A stretch of DNA of 64,000 nt from Polaribacter sp. ALD11 (lineage in GTDB: Bacteria > Bacteroidota > Bacteroidia > Flavobacteriales > Flavobacteriaceae): contig NZ_CP025119.1 in NCBI RefSeq assembly GCF_002831685.1, positions 531,001 to 595,000 on the forward strand, given 5' to 3'. Under the pieces are notes generated by a model. The model worked only from the letters and a program-made list of their open reading frames with translations. It searched no databases and was not told where the DNA came from. The position numbers and the translations under genes were made by a program. Numbering within the stretch: position 1 is the stretch's first letter; each line of letters starts with the position of its first letter. Of this stretch, positions 1 to 9,601 are shown one piece after another.

Positions 1-327
1 TTTTTTTCCTGATTTATCTGCAACTCTTATTCCCCAAAAAGTTTCATACAAAAGGTTGTTATTTTCGAAGGTAACGCGACTAAAAGCTTCATTTGCACCG
101 TGACTTACAACGTCTAATAAAGTTCCTTTTGTATTGTTAAAGCGAGGCACATTATGATACAACGCAACGGTTATAGCATCTAAAATAGTAGTTTTTCCTG
201 CGCCAGTTGCACCTGTAATAGCATACAAACCAACATCTTTAAACTGTTCATTTTCAAAATCGATTACAATAGGGAAATCAGATTTTAATGAATTTATATT
301 TTGGAGTTCTATCTTTAAAATTTTCAT
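1..327 (-). CDS. sbcC: SbcC, ATPase subunit of the SbcCD nuclease (N-terminal 109 residues, cut by window edge)
   Basis: SbcC is the SMC/Rad50-like ATPase that works with SbcD to cleave hairpins and DNA ends. My translation from the ATG at 325-327 gives a typical Rad50/SbcC start: MKILKIELQNINSLKSDF, then an ITGATGAGKTTILDAI P-loop at about residues 37-52, then ALYHNVPRF. The reading frame is open to base 1, so the coiled coil and the second ATPase half lie outside the window. It starts 12 nt after the sbcD stop on the same strand, the usual sbcDC operon order. The family call is firm; only the N-terminus can be judged. Confidence 0.93.
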   Translation of the reverse strand, partial: MKILKIELQNINSLKSDFPIVIDFENEQFKDVGLYAITGATGAGKTTILDAITVALYHNVPRFNNTKGTLLDVVSHGANEAFSRVTFENNNLLYETFWGIRVADKSGKK

Positions 328-339
328 AGCGACCTACTT

Positions 340-1542
340 TTATTGATTTTTAACGGATTGTAAAATTTCATTAAAAGCATCCCACACTTTTGGACTCTTT
401 TTTAAATCGTATCCCATTTCTTCACATTTTAGTTGAAAAACTTCCGTAGGTAATAGTTCTTTTATTGATTTTGTGTTTTCTAATAATTCTTCAATTCCTT
501 TATTTTTACGTTGATTTTTTAAGGCTGTTTTTAAGATTTCAAAGGAATATTTTTCGGCTTCTTTTTTTAGTTCATCGGTATTAATCGTGTTATTTTCGTT
601 TAAGACAATTTCTACCCAAGGTGTTAATTGAAAAGAGTTAGAAACGATATTTGGAAATTGCTGCATGCATTCAGACATTGTACCTGTAAGCTTGTGAAAT
701 TCTCTAAATCTAGGAACAACAACATCATCAATTTTACTAATTATATTATTTTCTAATGTTAAAACAACAATTTTCTTATCGTAGTTAATTTCACTAAAAC
801 TTAAAATATGAGGAGAACCAGCATATTTTACACGTTCGTTTCTGCCAATTATTTGAGGTCTGTGTAAATGTCCTAAAGCAATATAATCGAAATAAGCAGG
901 AAAATCATTCGCACCAATATGCCCTAAAGTTCCTACGTAAATATTTTGCTCACTATCTGAAACCGAACCACCTGTTGCAAATAAATGTCCCATAGCAATT
1001 ACCGGTGCATCTGTAGTATTAATAAGTTCAGATTGTGCTGCGGCAGCGTCGTAATGGTTTATTAATGCTGTTTTATATTTGTCTGTTAGTTCATCAAAAG
1101 ATTCTCCTGCAACTGCACGTCTAATATCGCCGTCACGCAAATAGGGTACTGCAGCAATAATTACTTTTTCGTTATTTATTTCGATTTTAAAAACTTCGTC
1201 TTCCATTTTTTCGGTTGCTTTACCAACAACCTTAATAGAAAGTGCATTTAAAATATGTTTTGGCGCATTTAGAGTGCCAGCAGAATCGTGATTTCCTCCA
1301 GTAATAATAATCGATTTACAAGAAGTGCCTTTTAATTTGACTAAAAAGCTATAGTACATTTCCAAGCTTTGGTTAGACGGAGAACCGGTGTCAAATACAT
1401 CGCCAGAAATTAATAATACATCAATTTTTTCGGTAATAATATAATTCTCTACCCAACTTAAAAACAAGTTTTGTTCTTCAAATTGAGAGTTTTCATGCAA
1501 TCGATGGCCTAAGTGCCAATCTGCAGTGTGAAGTATTTTCAT
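340..1542 (-). CDS. sbcD: SbcD, exonuclease subunit of SbcCD
   Basis: This is the Mre11-type metallophosphoesterase partner of SbcC, involved in processing DNA ends and hairpins in the cytoplasm. The 400-residue protein carries the metal-binding motifs in order: TADWHLGH near the N-terminus, SGDVFDTGSPSN at about 46-57, GGNHDSAG at about 82-89, and the C-terminal histidine motifs GHLFATGG and LGHLHRPQ. Length matches the family. It is the first gene of a minus-strand pair with sbcC, which follows after 12 nt. The start is an ATG at 1540-1542. Confidence 0.95.
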   Translation of the reverse strand: MKILHTADWHLGHRLHENSQFEEQNLFLSWVENYIITEKIDVLLISGDVFDTGSPSNQSLEMYYSFLVKLKGTSCKSIIITGGNHDSAGTLNAPKHILNALSIKVVGKATEKMEDEVFKIEINNEKVIIAAVPYLRDGDIRRAVAGESFDELTDKYKTALINHYDAAAAQSELINTTDAPVIAMGHLFATGGSVSDSEQNIYVGTLGHIGANDFPAYFDYIALGHLHRPQIIGRNERVKYAGSPHILSFSEINYDKKIVVLTLENNIISKIDDVVVPRFREFHKLTGTMSECMQQFPNIVSNSFQLTPWVEIVLNENNTINTDELKKEAEKYSFEILKTALKNQRKNKGIEELLENTKSIKELLPTEVFQLKCEEMGYDLKKSPKVWDAFNEILQSVKNQ

Positions 1543-1716
1543 TTCTTTTTAGCTTTTTTAGAACGATATACTAATATCATTTTTTCAAATAAAAATTCTT
1601 TCAAATAAACTTTTACGCTAAGCATTTTGTTGGTTTTAAAATGAACCTTATGAACTTAAAAACCAAAATTCTTTATTTAGATTCCTGTTTGCACAGCGAT
1701 GACAGTTTTAACGAAA

Positions 1717-1733
1717 CCGAGGGAAAGCCTCGG
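1717..1733 (-). terminator. Weak GC-rich hairpin after mutS2
   Basis: CCGAGG and CCTCGG form a perfect 6-bp stem with a 5-nt loop in the mutS2-sbcD gap. On the minus strand it is followed by TTTCGTT rather than a clean U tract. It could be a weak terminator of mutS2 or part of a decayed dispersed repeat; the neighbouring GATTCCTG...GATGACA resembles such repeats. The rest of the gap (1543-1769) shows nothing else. Confidence 0.35.
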
Positions 1734-1769
1734 GAATTATTTTCACCAAAAACCAACAAATAAAAAAAC

Positions 1770-3977
1770 TTACTTTTTAACTTTTTCTACCAGTTCTAAA
1801 TTTGTAACTGCTGTTTTCGTAGTAAAAATACCATAATTAATAGTTACAGTTTTCTTGTCAATTTTATCAATAGTACCCACAGAATTAGAATCTTTAATAC
1901 GCACTCTGTCGTTAATTTGGTAATCGTACGCTGCTTTTTCTTGGGCAATTTTTACTTCTTCAATCTTTTTTTCTTTTCGAACTTCTACCACTTTTTGTAA
2001 AACCTCTTTTTCTACTTTTTGAATGACGTCTTGCATTTGTTTTTCAACAACTTTTGCTTTCAGTTTCTGAGATTTTGTTTTTGGGCTTATAGGATTTTTC
2101 TTGGCATACTTTACTTTTTCATCGACCACCCATTTGTTAAAATTGGTATTTAACTCTTTCTTATTATTGTTCTGAAAATACTTGTTTAGAAATTCGTTAA
2201 TTTTTCTTCCTAAAGAAAGCATTCGTTGGTTGTTGTCATACAATTCTTGAAATCCCGCCAATTTAGACTGAATTTTATCTTCCTTTTCTTGTAAACTTTC
2301 TAAATGTTCTAGTCCCTTAGATTTTTGTTTTTCAAGATTATCAGAATTTCTTTGCAGTTTGGTTCTTTCTTTTTGCAGCTTAGAAATGGTTTTATCTAAA
2401 CGAACTTTTTCTGTATCAACACGCTTTTTTGCTTTGTTAATAAGACTAAACGGAATTCCGTTTTTTTGCGCTACTTCAAACGTAAAAGAACTACCTGCTT
2501 GCCCAATAAATAATTTGTACAAAGGTTCTAAAGAACGCTCATCGAACTGCATATTTGCATTGGTTACATTTTCTAATTCGTTTGCCAGTACTTTTAAGTT
2601 AGAGTAGTGGGTTGTAATAATTCCGAAGGCTTTTTTCTCATAAAACTCTTCTAAGAAAATTTCTGCCAAAGCACCACCTAATTCTGGATCTGAACCGGTA
2701 CCAAATTCATCAATTAAAAACAATGTTTTTTCATTACATCTTCGTAAAAAATTACGCATGTTTTTTAAACGATAGCTATACGTACTTAATTGATTTTCTA
2801 TAGATTGATTGTCTCCAATATCTGTTAAAATTGCATCAAAAATATAGGTTTGACTGCGTTCATCCACAGGAATTAAAACACCACTCTGCAACATTAATTG
2901 CAATAAACCAATGGTTTTTAAGGTGATACTTTTTCCACCTGCATTAGGGCCAGAAATAACAATTATTTGTTGTTTCTCATTTAATTCTATAGATTGAGAA
3001 ATGGTTTTTACTTGCTGAGCATTATTTTTTCGCCATAAAATAGGATGTACAGCATTCTTAAAATAAATTCTTTTTTCTTTGGTTATTTTTGGTAAAATAG
3101 CGTTCATTTCTCTCGCATATTTTGCTTTTGCACCCACAACATCTGTATGTACTAAAAAGGCAAGATATTCTTCTAAAAGTGGCGTAAAAGGACGAATCTT
3201 TTCGGCTAAAGTTCGTAATATTTTTATAACCTCTTGCTTTTCCTCGTATACTAAATTTTGAAATTCTCTACTATACGCCAACGTTGCCTGTGGTGCAATA
3301 TAAACGATGTTTCCAGATTTGGAAGCACCTAACAAGCTACCCGCAACTTTTCTTCTGTGCATTGCAGAAACTGCTAATACACGCTGATTGTCTACAACCG
3401 TTTCTTTAATATCATCTAAATAACCAGCACCAATAGAAGAGGAAAGTGCACTAGAAAAACTTGCACCAATTTTACCACGAATGTTATTAATATCTCTTCT
3501 AATTTGCTTTAAAGTAGTAGAAGCGTTGTTTTTTACTTCACCAGAAATATCGATAATTTTTTTAATTTCATCATCTACAAAAGTGGTGAATTCAATTTCT
3601 TGAGAAAGTTCGAAAAACGTAGGAAACTGCACTTTAAATTTCTTGAAAAACTTAATAAGCTCGTTTACCGTTAAAGAAGTAGTCGCAATTTTTAGAAAAG
3701 CATCTGTTTCTATAAAACTATTTTCTATAGCCAAACGCTTTACACTTTCTGTTACATTGTCGAACCCATGATTTGGAACTCTGTTTTCGCTTTGAAAAGA
3801 AGACAGGTATTCATTCACCAAATGCAGCTCTATAAATAGTTGTTTTCTGCTAGGTATTGGCTGAATTTCTCGAACGCCTACTTTACCTAAGCCAGAAATA
3901 CAATGTTCTGAAACATGTTGTAAAACGGTAGCAAATTCTAAATCTTGTAATGTTTTTTCTGAAATATTTGTGCTCAA
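1770..3977 (-). CDS. mutS2: MutS2-family ATPase without Smr domain
   Basis: MutS2 proteins are MutS-like ATPases linked to recombination control and, in some bacteria, to rescue of collided ribosomes. The N-terminus (SEKTLQDLEFATVLQHV) is typical of MutS2. The Walker A motif GPNAGGKS begins at about residue 343, and LFLIDEFGTGSDPELGG follows as Walker B. A long charged coiled coil fills about 500-680. The protein ends in a small beta-rich segment (YDYQINDRVRIKDSNSVGTI) and has no C-terminal Smr nuclease domain, unlike the 780-residue Bacillus protein. The start is TTG at 3975-3977: an in-frame stop lies just upstream, and the next internal Met is about 200 residues in. Confidence 0.88.
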   Translation of the reverse strand: MSTNISEKTLQDLEFATVLQHVSEHCISGLGKVGVREIQPIPSRKQLFIELHLVNEYLSSFQSENRVPNHGFDNVTESVKRLAIENSFIETDAFLKIATTSLTVNELIKFFKKFKVQFPTFFELSQEIEFTTFVDDEIKKIIDISGEVKNNASTTLKQIRRDINNIRGKIGASFSSALSSSIGAGYLDDIKETVVDNQRVLAVSAMHRRKVAGSLLGASKSGNIVYIAPQATLAYSREFQNLVYEEKQEVIKILRTLAEKIRPFTPLLEEYLAFLVHTDVVGAKAKYAREMNAILPKITKEKRIYFKNAVHPILWRKNNAQQVKTISQSIELNEKQQIIVISGPNAGGKSITLKTIGLLQLMLQSGVLIPVDERSQTYIFDAILTDIGDNQSIENQLSTYSYRLKNMRNFLRRCNEKTLFLIDEFGTGSDPELGGALAEIFLEEFYEKKAFGIITTHYSNLKVLANELENVTNANMQFDERSLEPLYKLFIGQAGSSFTFEVAQKNGIPFSLINKAKKRVDTEKVRLDKTISKLQKERTKLQRNSDNLEKQKSKGLEHLESLQEKEDKIQSKLAGFQELYDNNQRMLSLGRKINEFLNKYFQNNNKKELNTNFNKWVVDEKVKYAKKNPISPKTKSQKLKAKVVEKQMQDVIQKVEKEVLQKVVEVRKEKKIEEVKIAQEKAAYDYQINDRVRIKDSNSVGTIDKIDKKTVTINYGIFTTKTAVTNLELVEKVKK

Positions 3978-4203
3978 TTTTTTAATTTTGATGTGTTACA
4001 AAAATAAGAAACAATAGAGCTAAAAATAGAGAATCGATAGAAAAATATTTCTCGAAATAAATTGTAAAAATTATCTATATAAGTGTTGTTCTATGTAAAG
4101 CTATTTTAAACTTTACTTAATTAGATTTTTTATAAACTGAAGGTATTTGATACCTGATTGATAGTAGACGTCTATTGTAACAAGGATGTTTATACCTTTT
4201 TAT

Positions 4204-4249
4204 AAAAAAAAAACACCATATCACCTTTAATAAAAGGGATATGGTGTTT
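4204..4249 (-). terminator. Intrinsic terminator of the LRR protein gene
   Basis: A perfect 12-bp stem (AAACACCATATC with GATATGGTGTTT) with an inner CCTTT/AAAGG extension is followed on the minus strand by a run of about ten U. It lies 13 nt past the stop of the gene at 4262-7753. The rest of the gap up to mutS2 (about 4010-4200) holds only short palindromes such as TAGACGTCTA. Confidence 0.88.
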
Positions 4250-4261
4250 CAAAATGGGGGA

Positions 4262-7200
4262 TTAATTTCTATTTATAATAACTTTTCTTGTTGATGATTT
4301 TTCTTTGTTTGATAGCTTAAATAGATAGATTCCTTTAGCTAAATTTAAAGTTGTAATTTCATTTTTACCAATATTCAATTTTCTTGTATTAATTTCTTTA
4401 CCTGTTATCGCGTAAATTTTTAATGTTGCTTTTTCTAAAAGATCAATATTCATTTTTCCGTTTGATGGGTTTGGATACATTGAAAACGATAATGAATCAA
4501 ATTTTTGTGTGCTTAAAGCTGTGCATTCTGCTTGGTTATTTACAAAGGTTGTAGTTATGTCTTTGTTGGGCCAGTTTGTAGTAGAATATATTGCATTATC
4601 CACTTCAATACAAGTTAAATTAGGATTATTGGTCGTATCAAATTGTATAAAATTTGTGTTATTTCCATTTTTCACATTTAAAGATGTTAATGTATTGGAT
4701 GTTAAATTTATAGAAGTTAACGCACTAAGTGTACTTAGATCTAAACTTGTTAATTGATTATTACTAGCATTTAACGTTGTTAAAGCTGTAAAATTTGCAA
4801 TACCCGTAAAATCTGCAATATTATTATTGGCAACTTCTAAATTTGTAATTGTATTAATATTAGCTGTAAAAACTTTATTATCTGGTGTACCAGAGTCTAA
4901 GCCTAAATTTATCAAAGCCAATTCAAAATTAGCATCCGGAATCGTTGTCTCAATTGAAACAGTTGTATTATAGGTATTAGTAATTACAGGTGCATTATAA
5001 TCGAAATAAATGTTTGCTGTAGTATCAAATGCATCACCAATTACTGCTGTACTTTTTGGTTTTATTTTATAAAAAATCCAACCATGACTTGCTGGTTCAT
5101 TAGACGTACTATCTGCTAACTGAATGTTTTCAAAAATAAACTCAATTTCGTTTGTATTCTTAATTGCTACCCTATAATTATGACTTGCTGATATTGGTTG
5201 AAAGGTTGTAACATCTAAATCGGTATCTAAAATATCTTTTACAACAATATTTATTGCAGATGCTGTACCTGTATTTTGAAAACGAATTCTATAAGTTAAA
5301 TCATTTGGTACTTGCGTTGTACTAATTTTATTCCCCTCAAAACAAACAACATCATTAGGGTCGTAAGCATTTACAACAACATCAGAAAAAAGATGTGTGT
5401 TGTCTGTTGGTGTTGCATCGCCAGTTAAAGGTGTAATTGAAGAAGTATAACTTATGGTATCTCCTCCATTTACAGGGTTTACTGGGTTTATAGGTGTATT
5501 AATTGTAAAATATACATCGATATAACTTTCTTGAAAAGGGAGCAAGTTTGTATAATTCCAAGATAATGAATTACTTGTTTGTGTGTCTGGTGTTATACTT
5601 GCGTTGTTAAATACTTCTTGGTTCTCATTAAAATTTAAGGTTACAGTTCCAGAAGGTATAATTGTAGAACCATTATTTTTATAAAAGATTCTTAATTGTG
5701 TATCAAAACCAGGTCTAGATTCAGATGTTGTAAAAGAATATACTTCAACATCATTTACTTGAGCGTTTGCAGTGATACAAAAATCGATAATTTCTGTATT
5801 TCCAGAACCTGTAAAATTGGTTGTTTGCATTGTTGGTGTTACAGAAAAGAAAGAAGGGAAGTTAGGAATTATCTCAGTATCTATATCTGTGTCATTAATA
5901 TAAATGGTATAAGAACCATCTGTAGCACTAAAAGAAGAAGCACTTACATTGCTACTTACACTATTAATTCTTGTATTCACAGATTTTGTATCTGCTGCAT
6001 CACAACCATCATTATTAAAATCATAAGAAATTGTACCCGTTATTGTATTTGAATTTACAGGAACAAAAGAGCAATATTCTGTAAAATTTGTTTGCGAATC
6101 TATATTTAAATAGATACCAGCAGCAGCCGTAGCATCATCAACACAAATTGATAATAAATTAGGGTTATTATTTACAACTAAATTACTATTTGAAATATTA
6201 GAAGTGTTTCCATTCTTTAAATTTAAAGAACTTAAAGATGGATTAGAACTACACTCAAGCACTGTTAAATTACTAAAAGTAGATAAATCAAGAGTTGTTA
6301 AAAGGTTGTTTGAACAATAAAGATAATTTAATGTTGTAATAGTTGTAGCGTCTAAGCTGGTTATCTGATTTCCAGAGCAACCAAGGTTAGATAATAAATT
6401 ATTTGAAAGTGTATTTAGGGTGGTTAAGTTATTGTTGCTACAAATTAAGTTTGTTAAATTTGTATTTTGACTTACATTAAGAGAGTTTAAAGAATTGTTA
6501 CTACAAGACAATACTTTTAAGCCTGTATTTGAATTTACATTAAGAGATGATAGTTGATTGTTGTTACAAAATAATAATTCTAAGGTAGTTGAAGAGGGGA
6601 GCAGCAAACTAGTTAATAAATTACTTGTCGCATTTATTGTAATTAATCCTGTGGACATAGATGTGTCTAACATAGATAATTGATTTTCGTTAGTAACTAA
6701 GGTTTTTAAAGAAGAAGAACTAGGTAGTGTTAAACTAGTTAAAGAATTATTAGATGTATTTAAAGTAACTAACCCAGAAGCAACGGATGTATCTAAAATT
6801 GTTAAGTTATTTTGATAAGACAAAAGTTTCTTTAAAGTACTCGTTGTTGGTAATATTAAGCTAGTTAAAGAATTCGTATAAACAGCTAACTCTACTAAAC
6901 CAGTTGCCATAGAAGCGTCTAAACTAGTAATATTGTTACCCCAAGAATATGCATGTGTTAAAGTATTAGAAGTAGGTAAGTTTAAACTACTTATGTTATT
7001 GTTATAACTTTTTAAAGTAATTAAAGAAGTATTGTTCGTTGCGTTTAAATTAGTAATTTGATTGTTATAACACTCTAAACTTGTTAATGCTGTAGAAGTT
7101 GAAATATCTAAAGAAGGTAATTGATTATATTCACATTTTAAACTTTGTAATACAGGTGTATTTGCTAATATTAAATTTGTTAAAACATTATTATTTACAA

Positions 7201-7753
7201 TAGCAGATGTTAACGACGTTTGATTGGATAAGTCTAATGAATTTAGATTATTACTACTTGTAATTAGTGTAGTTAATGACCCCGAATTTGAAAGGTTAAG
7301 TGAAGCGATACCTAAGTAAGGATTGCTGAAAATATTATAATTTATATTATTAGAACAATCTAAATAGGCTAGTTGAGTTAAAGCAGACACATCTAAACTA
7401 GTTAAATCATTTTGACTACATGTTAAAGAAGTTAAATTGATAAACGCCTCTATACCCGTAAAATCTGAAATACCCGGAAAAATCATACCAGGACCACCTC
7501 CACCTATACATGTAGGGTCTGAAGGATCGGGACAAGGCCCCACCATATCTTCCCACCCCTGATGTCCGGAAATATTTAAAACAGTAATTAAAGCAGCTTC
7601 TGTTACTTGAATTTCATTGTCATTATTCGTATCTATGCTAGGAGAATAATTTAATAATGCTTGTTTAAATTCTGCATCAGGAATATTTACAATTTGGGAT
7701 AAAATTGTATTTGACATAAAGAAAAGTACAATTGAAAGTAATTTTAGTTTCAT
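4262..7753 (-). CDS. Secreted leucine-rich-repeat protein with type IX secretion sorting domain
   Basis: This 1163-residue protein is predicted to be exported and surface-attached or released by the Bacteroidota type IX secretion system. It has a signal peptide (MKLKLLSIVLFFMSNTILSQ). About 20 degenerate internalin-like LRR units follow over roughly residues 100-560, recurring as LTSLDVS or LTTLDLS with NN spacers. A beta-rich region then contains DPNDVVCFEGNKI, a conserved block common in flavobacterial LRR proteins. A second short LRR set lies at about 980-1060, and the C-terminus is a Por-type sorting tail (SFSMYPNPSNGKMNIDL ... GIYLFKL). The role is unknown; adhesion or polysaccharide binding is a guess. 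It is a single-gene unit with its own terminator. Confidence 0.88.
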   Translation of the reverse strand: MKLKLLSIVLFFMSNTILSQIVNIPDAEFKQALLNYSPSIDTNNDNEIQVTEAALITVLNISGHQGWEDMVGPCPDPSDPTCIGGGGPGMIFPGISDFTGIEAFINLTSLTCSQNDLTSLDVSALTQLAYLDCSNNINYNIFSNPYLGIASLNLSNSGSLTTLITSSNNLNSLDLSNQTSLTSAIVNNNVLTNLILANTPVLQSLKCEYNQLPSLDISTSTALTSLECYNNQITNLNATNNTSLITLKSYNNNISSLNLPTSNTLTHAYSWGNNITSLDASMATGLVELAVYTNSLTSLILPTTSTLKKLLSYQNNLTILDTSVASGLVTLNTSNNSLTSLTLPSSSSLKTLVTNENQLSMLDTSMSTGLITINATSNLLTSLLLPSSTTLELLFCNNNQLSSLNVNSNTGLKVLSCSNNSLNSLNVSQNTNLTNLICSNNNLTTLNTLSNNLLSNLGCSGNQITSLDATTITTLNYLYCSNNLLTTLDLSTFSNLTVLECSSNPSLSSLNLKNGNTSNISNSNLVVNNNPNLLSICVDDATAAAGIYLNIDSQTNFTEYCSFVPVNSNTITGTISYDFNNDGCDAADTKSVNTRINSVSSNVSASSFSATDGSYTIYINDTDIDTEIIPNFPSFFSVTPTMQTTNFTGSGNTEIIDFCITANAQVNDVEVYSFTTSESRPGFDTQLRIFYKNNGSTIIPSGTVTLNFNENQEVFNNASITPDTQTSNSLSWNYTNLLPFQESYIDVYFTINTPINPVNPVNGGDTISYTSSITPLTGDATPTDNTHLFSDVVVNAYDPNDVVCFEGNKISTTQVPNDLTYRIRFQNTGTASAINIVVKDILDTDLDVTTFQPISASHNYRVAIKNTNEIEFIFENIQLADSTSNEPASHGWIFYKIKPKSTAVIGDAFDTTANIYFDYNAPVITNTYNTTVSIETTIPDANFELALINLGLDSGTPDNKVFTANINTITNLEVANNNIADFTGIANFTALTTLNASNNQLTSLDLSTLSALTSINLTSNTLTSLNVKNGNNTNFIQFDTTNNPNLTCIEVDNAIYSTTNWPNKDITTTFVNNQAECTALSTQKFDSLSFSMYPNPSNGKMNIDLLEKATLKIYAITGKEINTRKLNIGKNEITTLNLAKGIYLFKLSNKEKSSTRKVIINRN

Positions 7754-7936
7754 ACGTGTGGTTTTATATTTTTTTCAAATTTAAATTGATTATTTAAATT
7801 ATAAAAGAGGTAAAACCCTGTTTTATATTATGTTTAGGTAAATTAAAAGTTCTGTTTTTAAAGAGGAAGCTCAGGTTTAATCATTGTAATTTAATTCTGT
7901 CTATTATTAAAGGTATTTTTGCCAAAAAATAAAATT

Positions 7937-8599
7937 ATGATAACGGCCATAAACGATAGTTGGCAATATATCTTGCAACCAGAATTTGAAAAACCATATT
8001 TTAAAGATTTAGTTAGTTTTGTGGATTCTGAATATGAAAATTATGAATGTTTCCCAAAACAAGAAGCTGTTTTTGCGGCATTTAATTTTTGTTCTTTAGA
8101 AGACTTAAAGGTGGTAATTATTGGTCAAGATCCTTACCATGATGAAAACCAAGCAAACGGTTTGTGTTTCTCTGTTAAAGAAGGAATGAAACATCCGCCG
8201 TCTTTGAAAAATATTTTCAAAGAAATTTCTGCAGATTTAAATCAAGAAATTCCTAAAAGCGGAAATTTAGAAAAATGGGCAAAACAAGGTGTTTTATTAT
8301 TGAACGCAACTTTAACCGTAAGAGCACATGAGGCTGGAAGTCACCAAAAAAAAGGATGGGAAATTTTTACCGATGAAGTCATTAAAAAGGTTTCAGAAGA
8401 AAAAGAAAATGTTGTCTTTTTACTTTGGGGTAAATTTGCTGAGAGCAAAATAAAACTTATAAATATTGATAAACACACTATTTTTACAGCTCCACATCCT
8501 TCACCTTTAGGAGCTTGGAGAGGTTGGTTTGGTAGTCGTCATTTTTCTAAAACAAATAATATTTTACAAAATTTGCAAAAAATCACGATAAAATGGTAG
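7937..8599 (+). CDS. ung: Uracil-DNA glycosylase, family 1
   Basis: Ung removes uracil from DNA to start base excision repair. The catalytic water-activating motif GQDPYHD places the Asp at residue 65, and HPSPLGAWRGWFGSRHF places the His at 187, matching E. coli D64 and H187. Length (220 residues) is normal. I chose the ATG at 7937 because the upstream in-frame TTG at 7919 falls inside a TATTTTTG promoter-like -7 box (7914-7921). The 3' end overlaps the convergent glycosyltransferase gene by 17 nt. Confidence 0.96.
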   Translation: MITAINDSWQYILQPEFEKPYFKDLVSFVDSEYENYECFPKQEAVFAAFNFCSLEDLKVVIIGQDPYHDENQANGLCFSVKEGMKHPPSLKNIFKEISADLNQEIPKSGNLEKWAKQGVLLLNATLTVRAHEAGSHQKKGWEIFTDEVIKKVSEEKENVVFLLWGKFAESKIKLINIDKHTIFTAPHPSPLGAWRGWFGSRHFSKTNNILQNLQKITIKW

Positions 8600-9596
8600 G
8601 TAATATTTGCATGTTACAATAAGGTATTAAAAGAGCTTCTAAAAGATCTTCTGTAGTATCAGGATAATTTACTTCAATAGTATTACTAGAATGAATCCAT
8701 TCTGCTATTTTGGGAACTTGTCTTTTAGTCAGTTTTTTAATTGTATGAACACCCATTTCTTTTAAAGCTAATGCATTACACTGTTGTTCATATTGGTTTT
8801 TCATAGGAACCACCATCAGTCTTTTCTTCAAAAATAAGGCTTCAGCTGGTGTTTCAAACCCCGCTCCACAAAGAACACCACTTGAAGTGGCCATACTTTT
8901 TATAAAGTCGAACTCATTTACAGGAAAAATAGTGATATTTTTCTGAAAAATTAACTTGTTAGTGTCTTTTGAAAAAATATGCCATTTTACAATGGGGATT
9001 TTAGATAAAATTTTAATTATTTTTTCGTGATGATATGCAGGTAGATAAACCGTAAAATGTCCTTTGTTTTTAACACCTTTATTTCTTATTTTTTGTCTGA
9101 TTATAGGTGTAAATATGGCAGAACTATAACTATTAAAATGAAAACCAAAACGTACTTTTGCTGGTGCGTAATATTTTAAAATAAGTTTTTCTAGATTAAA
9201 TTTCCCTGCTTTTGGAGACGCATTATCCAACACTGCATTTTGATGACTTAGAGAAATAATATTTACATTATGTAGCTTTGCTGCCCAAGCAGAAACGGGT
9301 TCAAAATCATTAATAATTAAATCGTAATCCTTTACAGGAAGGTTTTTAATTTCTCTATAAAAACGTGCTAACTTCATCTTTTTATAGCTCGTAATAAAAT
9401 CGATACCGCCATTTTTACCAAATGTAAAATTTAAGCCTTTTAAGTTGTATTTTATATCGAAACCTAATTCTAAATTAGTTTCATTTCCGCTAACTAAAAT
9501 ATCTAATTCTCCTTTTTGCTGTAGAATAGGGATAATCTCTTTAGCTCTTGTTAAATGACCATTTCCGGTACCTTGAATAGCATACAGTATTCTCAT
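8583..9596 (-). CDS. MurG/UGT-like glycosyltransferase family protein
   Basis: This 337-residue protein has a GT-B fold signature. The N-terminal glycine-rich loop is MRILYAIQGTGNGHLTRA, and a C-terminal donor-site-like segment reads GVLCGAGFETPAEALFLKK followed by VPMKNQYEQQCNA, as in GT28/UGT proteins. No membrane segment is visible, so it probably acts at the inner face of the membrane. It begins 5 nt after the stop of the LpxH-like phosphoesterase, so the two are very likely co-transcribed; this suggests a role in envelope lipid or glycan synthesis. The acceptor and sugar cannot be read from the sequence. Confidence 0.75.
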   Translation of the reverse strand: MRILYAIQGTGNGHLTRAKEIIPILQQKGELDILVSGNETNLELGFDIKYNLKGLNFTFGKNGGIDFITSYKKMKLARFYREIKNLPVKDYDLIINDFEPVSAWAAKLHNVNIISLSHQNAVLDNASPKAGKFNLEKLILKYYAPAKVRFGFHFNSYSSAIFTPIIRQKIRNKGVKNKGHFTVYLPAYHHEKIIKILSKIPIVKWHIFSKDTNKLIFQKNITIFPVNEFDFIKSMATSSGVLCGAGFETPAEALFLKKRLMVVPMKNQYEQQCNALALKEMGVHTIKKLTKRQVPKIAEWIHSSNTIEVNYPDTTEDLLEALLIPYCNMQILPTILS

Positions 9597-9601
9597 ATAT
9601 A

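Noticed and set aside
5696..6052. A 118-codon plus-strand open frame inside the LRR gene
   Set aside because: It is antisense to a clear secreted protein, rich in Cys and Ile from reversed AT-rich codons, with no promoter or domain.
6200..7450. Short-period repetitive DNA that could look like a tandem or CRISPR-like array
   Set aside because: The pattern is the codon-level echo of about 20 leucine-rich repeats in one open frame; units vary and there are no constant repeats with unique spacers.
7919..7936. Upstream TTG start for ung
   Set aside because: It falls in a -7 promoter box, and the ATG at 7937 gives the residue numbering of E. coli Ung.
8583..8599. Frameshift or assembly error where ung and the glycosyltransferase overlap
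   Set aside because: Both frames have normal family ends; a 17-nt convergent overlap is acceptable.
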